NCBI GenBank assembly: GCA_963930645.1
Contig: OZ005655.1
Coordinates: 135,641,456-135,705,455 of the forward strand
DNA length: 64,000 nt
Direction of reading: 5' to 3'
Source of the DNA: Salticus scenicus
Lineage: Eukaryota; Arthropoda; Arachnida; Araneae; Salticidae
Position numbers and translations under genes: made by a program. This document shows positions 58,826 through 64,000 of this stretch, one piece after another. Below the pieces are notes generated by a model. That model saw only the letters and a program-made list of their open reading frames with translations, was not told the DNA's origin and did not search any database. The stretch's first letter is position 1, and every line of letters starts with the position of its first letter.

Positions 58826-61293
58826 TAAAAAAGTTTTCCATTCTTGCAAAATATCTGGGGGTATCGGCTCATCCCACGTTGATTTTAGTTTCCATAATTT
58901 TTGTAGAATTAGTTTTAAGATGATAGTAGATGGCGAAATAATTCCAAGGGGATCATAAATTTGCGCAATTACGGAGAGCAACTGTCTCTTAGTATGGATT
59001 TGCTGATCAGCTAAGGTTCTAACTTGAAGAGTATCTTCACTTAAATTCCAGAACATTCCTAGTACTCTTTGATTTGTTTTTTCTTTATCCTCAAAAAAAT
59101 GAATGACCGAATTAGCCTTCTCTTCCTCTGGAATATCAGAGAGGGCTTCTGGATGGCTACAATCCCATTTCCTAAGTTTAAACCCTCCAGCATGCATTAG
59201 AGCCTGCAGCTCCATTATTCTATCTTTTGCTAATTGAAGGGATTGTGCCCCTGACAATAAGTCGTCGATGTAAAAATTGTCTTTGGCAATTTTTGTTGCT
59301 AATGGGAAATTCTGTTTTTCATCCTCACATAATTGCTTAAGCGTGCGTAACGCTAAATAGGGTGCACAAGCTGTTCCGTAGGTGACAGTATTCAATTTGT
59401 AAAAAGATAACTGGTCATTGGGAGATTCTCTCCAAACAATTCTTTGGTAGATTCTATGTTTCCTTTCAATTAAAATTTGTCGATACATTTTTGCGATGTC
59501 CGCACTGAACGCTACAGTGTTGGCTTGAAATATTACTAAATTATCAAAAATATTTGACTGTAGTTTAGGACCAATATATAGAATGCCATTTAATGATTCG
59601 TTATTGGTTGTTTTAAACGAGGGGTCAAATACTACACGTAATTTTGTTGTTTCAGAGTTTTCATTTACCACCGCATGATGCGGTAAATAATAATGTGGCG
59701 TTTCATTAATTTTGTTTGGATTTAATTCTGTCATATGACCCAAAGATATATATTCGTTCATGAAATTAGAATAAGCTGTCTTTAATTGTGGATTCCTTTT
59801 AAGTTTATTTTCAATGGAAAGAAATCTTGAAATAGCTCCTGACTTACTGTCACCTAGTGCCTTATCTGGCTTAAAAGGTAGATGAACTACATATCTTCCC
59901 TGACTATTCCTTTTAGTAGTTTCTAGATAGAGATTTTCTACAGGATCATTTTCTACATTTTTCGTTTCTACATTTTGAATTGATTCTGTATCAAAAAACT
60001 TTTTTAAATTGTTGTTTAAGTCATCATCAACAGTAATATGACATGTTAAACTGATATTTGTACAGTGAAAGCTATCAACACGACCTGAAAGGAGGTAACC
60101 CAGTTTTGTGCGAAATGCTGTAGGAGTTCCAGCTGGCCCTTGAATGGGACTGCCATTGCAGATTGATGCGACTATTTCTGCCCCAAGAAGAATATCTATG
60201 GGGCCACTTACATAATACTGTGGATCAGCTAGTTGTAATCCCTGTATATGTGGCCAATCGTGTTGCGCTAGTTGGAAATTAGGGAGAGGTGAGGTAACCC
60301 TATCGACTATAAAAGCGCTGACTGAAAATGACTCCGACGAAAAATGCGGAGTGAATTTAAATTCGTTTTCGTTGAGAGCAGTCTCTGCTAAAACGCAATT
60401 AATCCCTATTATACTATGCGACGTGCTCCGTAAGGGCAAATTTAGTCGCTTAGCACATTCCTTAGTAATTAATGAATTTTGACTAGCATTGTCTATCAAA
60501 GCTTTACAGTGCATAATTTTGCCTTTACTCGATTTAATTTTAATTAGTGCTGTTGATAACAAAACATTACTCGAATTCAACTGAGCACTATTTGAAACTG
60601 AAATGTCTGGCGATACATAATTCGCCCTTTCAGAATTTGAATTTCTACCATAAATATGCAATAATGTATGATGTTTTTCTGCACAATTTTTACAATTAAT
60701 GTTTATCCTACAATTCTCCAGCCTATGATTTTGGCGTAAGCAATTTTGACATAACTTATTTAATTCAACGAATTTCCATCTTTTTTTAACCGGTTTTGAA
60801 TTAAATGTCGGACATTTAAATAGCGCATGACGCTCATTACAAAGAATGCACGTATTTTCTTTTTTCACAATTGTACTCAATACGTTGTTTGATTTCTTCG
60901 AATTAGTGAATTTTACGTCTTGTTTACATTTTATCTCTTCAACACCGCGCGCTTCGCGCTCAACGAATTTCCTAAAAAGATTAAGATCAGGCAATTTATC
61001 ACTATCCAACATTAATTCCCATCTCTGTTTTAACGACTCATCCAGTTTTCCCATCATGAATTTTATTATAATTAAGTCGCTTAACGCATTAGAATCTAAA
61101 CCGAAAGTTTTTAAATTTCTGATGGCTTCATTACAAGTATCTAATAACTCATGTAAAGTTTTAGCATTGTTTGCTTTTACAATTTTCATAGAAAATATTT
61201 TGTTAATTTGACTCAATGCTAATTGTCTTTTATTTTCATATCTTTCATTTAATATTTCCCAACATTGATCTAAATTTTCCTCTTTTAGAGCTA
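58826..61293 (-). pseudogene. BEL/Pao Gag (C-terminal part), protease and reverse transcriptase
   Basis: Open on the minus strand from 61293 to 58823; the start is truncated in mid-gag (the frame is already open at LALKEENLDQCWEIL). There are Gag Pao-type helices, then cysteine-rich motifs near 60640-60850 (CILCNERHALFKC, CQNCLRQNHRLENC, CKNCAEKHH). The aspartic protease has a DNAS active site (ALIDNASQNSLI). The RT of Pao type has AFSADIAKMYRQI (motif A) and FYIDDLLSG (motif C; YIDD at 59262-59273), followed by the Pao-specific RWVLGMFWN-type region (RVLGMFWNLSED). The frame closes at 58823-58825 by a shift in a T6/A6 run. Confidence 0.88.
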
Positions 61294-62406
61294 GAAAATT
61301 ATTCTAATATATAACAAAAGCTTTTGCTTAAACTGTTAGTTTTATATATTTATTCCCATAATTCAAAACCCCACAATTGTGTAGGTTTAGTTAAATATGT
61401 CTCCAGTAAGGCCGAACTTACACAATTGTGTGGGTCCTCCCAAAGCTTAATCTTAGATCAGGATTTTTTTTTCTTTTTTTCTTTTTTCAGTTAAATATAA
61501 TCCTATTAACTAGGGAAAACAAACAAATCTTTTAATGTCTACCAAAAAGTTTCAGGTCTTAAAGGGTTAACAAGAGACGTCCTCTTGGTAAAAAACGAAG
61601 ATACTGCTTTTTCTTCATTCAATTCGCTATAACGTGCAATTATTATTATTATTATTATTATTCTTATTATTATTATTTTGAAATTCCAAATGTGCGGTTA
61701 CTAATGGATCGATATATATATATATATATATATTCTTTTGACTGCAGATTATTCTTCATAAGATATTGTTGCACTGTATTTGAAGTGGAATTGCTGACAT
61801 TTTATGGTCGAGTGTGTAATTAACTAAAATATAATAAAAAACACGATAGTAAATACCATATAGAGTCCCTATAATGTTGTACAGTGTAATTACGATTTTA
61901 ATATAAAAGATAAACTTAGATTTTTTAAGTATTGTCCTTTTTGAAACAATCGTCCAACAAACACCCAAAGGTATTCAAAGCAAAGGCGTTTATTGTCTCA
62001 GGTAATAGGAAAACGGTCCCGAAATATTGCACGTGAGAAAGACGCTGCGGAAGGCATCGGAGATCCAAAGCAAGTTTTCGATTGATTTCAATGATTTTTT
62101 TTATTAGTTTCTTTAAGTTAAATTAGTGATTTGCTTTTTCATTCAACTAAATATCTAGCGAGAAGAACAAAGTCTGCTAGTTATTTTTTATCGAAGAATA
62201 GACTAAAATAAAGTCCTATTGCACTAAATAAATTTCTATTTTGGTACCAAAAAGTTATATCTATTACATAAAAAACAATATATATATATATATATATACA
62301 GTCGACACCGGTTATAACGTACTGTCAGGGGACCAGAAAATATGGTACGTTATAGCCGAAGTACGTTATAAGCAATATTTCCAATATAATTTAGTGCCTA
62401 ACGAAA
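61294..62406 (+). repeat. 1.1-kb direct repeat R, right copy
   Basis: Partner of 56155-57265. The left edge meets truncated BEL gag. On the right the TA-flanked element continues to its natural end at 62951, so this copy keeps the original right context. It contains the Helitron-like unit at 61303-62180. Confidence 0.9.
61303..62180 (+). mobile_element. Small non-autonomous Helitron (right R copy)
   Basis: Same as the left copy: TCTAATATATAAC start, AAAGTCTGCTAG end followed by T. The 5' neighbour is again T. Confidence 0.55.
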
Positions 62407-62951
62407 GAAAAAGGGGCATAATAGCACTCGCAATAATAGAGATTTTAAATAGAAAGTTTATGATTTTCTCAAAATAAAATAAGAAAAAAGAAAAAAAAAA
62501 AAAATCATTTTACTACTTACATGTTTATTTGGAAAAATAATCGGTTATTTTTCGTTGTTTTCTTTGATTAGATGACACAGTAAAAATTACATTTTCAATA
62601 TTTATAATGGAAATTTACACAGTCTCTGAATAGTCAGTATGGAATTCAACGAACCGCGATAAAGTTTTAAAGGTATAAAGGAGATATAAGGCGATAAAGG
62701 AGACATCAAAAGACGGTATCCAAGAAAATATACCGATTTCCAAACCAGAAATACAAGGTTGACATCCAATTTTGGCTTTTCATTCCAGTCTAAAAAGTAC
62801 GTTATAACCAGATTAATGCTTTTGCATAGTCCGTTATAGATGAAGATGTAAACCATTACATTATATAGGGTTTCATTCGGGACCAAGCATCTGAGTACGT
62901 TATAAGCGAAAGTACGCTATATCCCAGGTACGTTATAACCGGTGTCGACTG
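62299..62951. mobile_element. TA-flanked element with iterated GTACGTTATA motif
   Basis: A 653-bp element with inverted ends CAGTCGACACCGGTTATAAC and its complement at 62932-62951, flanked by TA within (TA)n. GTACGTTATA or one-base variants occur about three times inside the left end (62318-62371) and five times inside the right end (62797-62940). It has the same layout as the pogo/Tigger-like elements, but no transposase relic was recognised. The interior 94-codon minus frame is not a gene. A truncated 108-bp left end sits at 57158-57265. Confidence 0.75.
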
Positions 62952-63070
<119 letters not shown>

Positions 63071-64000
63071 GCAATGATTTTTAGCCATCAAATTTTACAA
63101 AAAAAAGCCTTTATCTAGTTTTTATAATGATTTGAAGATCATTTAAATTTAACTCAATTGTTTTTTTTTTTTTTTTTCTTTAACCTTTTTTTTATCTGGG
63201 CATTAAATATTTGCTTCTACCTGGAAGTTTTTTTACAATTAAGAATAAAATGTGTAGTTGATCATTACTGTCTATCTTCATGCATGAATTTCTGGATTAA
63301 GTATAAGTATTGTCAGTTATTAAGTCCTATATTTTTCCCCAGTTACACACGATTTGGGAATCGTTTATTATGCATTAAATTTAGTCTTTTTCTCTTATAA
63401 AAGATATAATTAAATAATCCACTGTGGATGCAATTTATTATACTTACTGTAAACAAGTTTAAAACATAAAATAATGAGTTAAACTCATATCGTAAATACA
63501 CGCTCTAATATTTTAATCAAATTATGTATGGCTATATTATACATTTCTATATACTTAAAATTTGTGTTTGTTAATTTTAATCATCAGTAAAAATGGGGGA
63601 ACGATATTTTTATATATCTAAATAATTTAAAATAAATAAAATATATATTTAGAAAACTTTTTTTCTTCTGTTTTCTTATTAAAGTATATAGTAAGTATAT
63701 AGACTTCCCTCGCTCGCTCGAAATCGCGCTTATATTGTAAACGAAGCATGCCGATACAGAATTTGGTTAGTTGAAGTAAGGCGTCTATTCGAATTACGTT
63801 TATCGGGGGTGTTTTCAATGAATCTGTGCAAAGTTCTTAAATCAAGATGAGGAAAGTTAGCAAGTTCTAGAGTGCAATTGTCTGTCAGTAATTTCAGTTA
63901 AGATGTTAAAAGGTGAACATGTCAAGTATTTGTTCAGTTAAACTATTTAAGTAAGATTTTGTAAATCGTCGGATGTGCTTTTGGATTGTAGTAGATTGAA
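63071..64000. other. No gene proven; last 300 bases less AT-rich
   Basis: 63071-63690 is AT-rich with a T-run. From about 63700 the sequence has more CpG (CTCGCTCGCTCGAAATCGCG, CGTTTATCGGGGG) and might be a promoter or a 5' untranslated exon of a host gene beyond the window; a GTAAGA splice-donor-like string occurs near 63951. This is weak inference. Confidence 0.3.

Larger units (their letters stand above)
57266..61293 (-). mobile_element. BEL/Pao retrotransposon fragment, truncated both ends
   Basis: A 4.0-kb minus-strand fragment running from within gag through protease, RT and RNase H to within integrase. No LTR, primer site or polypurine tract is present. The fragment is cut abruptly at both junctions with the flanking direct repeats R. 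It contains at least two frame changes between RT and RNase H (58780-58830). Confidence 0.9.

Noticed and set aside
60846..61211. 121-codon plus-strand frame
   Set aside because: Antisense shadow of BEL gag.
56155..62406. 1.1-kb repeats as LTRs of the BEL element
   Set aside because: The BEL coding is truncated at both borders, no primer site or polypurine tract is present, and the repeats contain parts of a Helitron and another DNA element.

Overview
This is eukaryotic DNA of animal type: very A+T rich, full of (TA)n, (CA)n and poly-A/poly-T tracts, with no operons and no recognisable host gene. The mixture of elements (Ty3/gypsy, Ty1/copia, BEL/Pao, Penelope-like, Helitron, Transib-like, pogo/Tigger-like, Tc1/mariner) points to an invertebrate, most likely an arthropod and perhaps an arachnid. 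That assignment is inference. The window reads as intergenic or intronic sequence built almost entirely from mobile elements and their debris.

Layout. 1-22.5 kb is AT-rich sequence with non-autonomous DNA elements: a palindromic TA-flanked MITE (235-446), two copies of a pogo/Tigger-like transposon (3895-5287 and 11669-13347), each carrying the same nested TTAA-flanked MITE, a dispersed repeat (7509-8540), fold-back elements (14926-15104, 15681-16115) and small tandem repeats. 22.56-25.19 kb is a decayed Ty1/copia pol with a tandem duplication of its RNase H region. 26.5-33.2 kb holds a second copy of the dispersed repeat split by a TIR element, a palindromic MITE, and two TA-flanked elements with iterated internal motifs (30835-32110, 32849-33228).

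35539-41872 is a nearly complete Ty3/gypsy retrotransposon: two 292-bp LTRs that look identical, a tRNA-Pro-like primer site, gag with two zinc knuckles and a protease motif, then RT, RNase H and integrase. Its pol carries two frame breaks and one in-frame deletion. 42.7-47.9 kb contains a Tc1-like deletion derivative, a GIY-YIG relic of a Penelope-like element, a TIR element enclosing a hammerhead-like motif, and a Penelope-like RT copy arranged as a giant inverted repeat with two 918-bp arms. 48.06-48.83 kb is a degenerate satellite-like array.

50264-54168 is a non-autonomous Helitron made of tandem repeats. Nested in it is a 993-bp element whose ends are CACAGTG, the heptamer of V(D)J recombination signals, with a 5-bp target duplication, which fits the Transib superfamily. 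56155-62406 is a 4-kb BEL/Pao fragment (minus strand) truncated at both ends and sandwiched between 1.1-kb near-identical direct repeats that are not its LTRs. A further TA-flanked element and a compound microsatellite follow. The last 300 bases are less AT-rich and could belong to a host gene, but nothing proves it.

No protein here is likely to serve the host. The coding regions are retrotransposon polyproteins, and all but the Ty3 gag are interrupted. All comparisons were made by eye, and many open frames in repeats were discarded.
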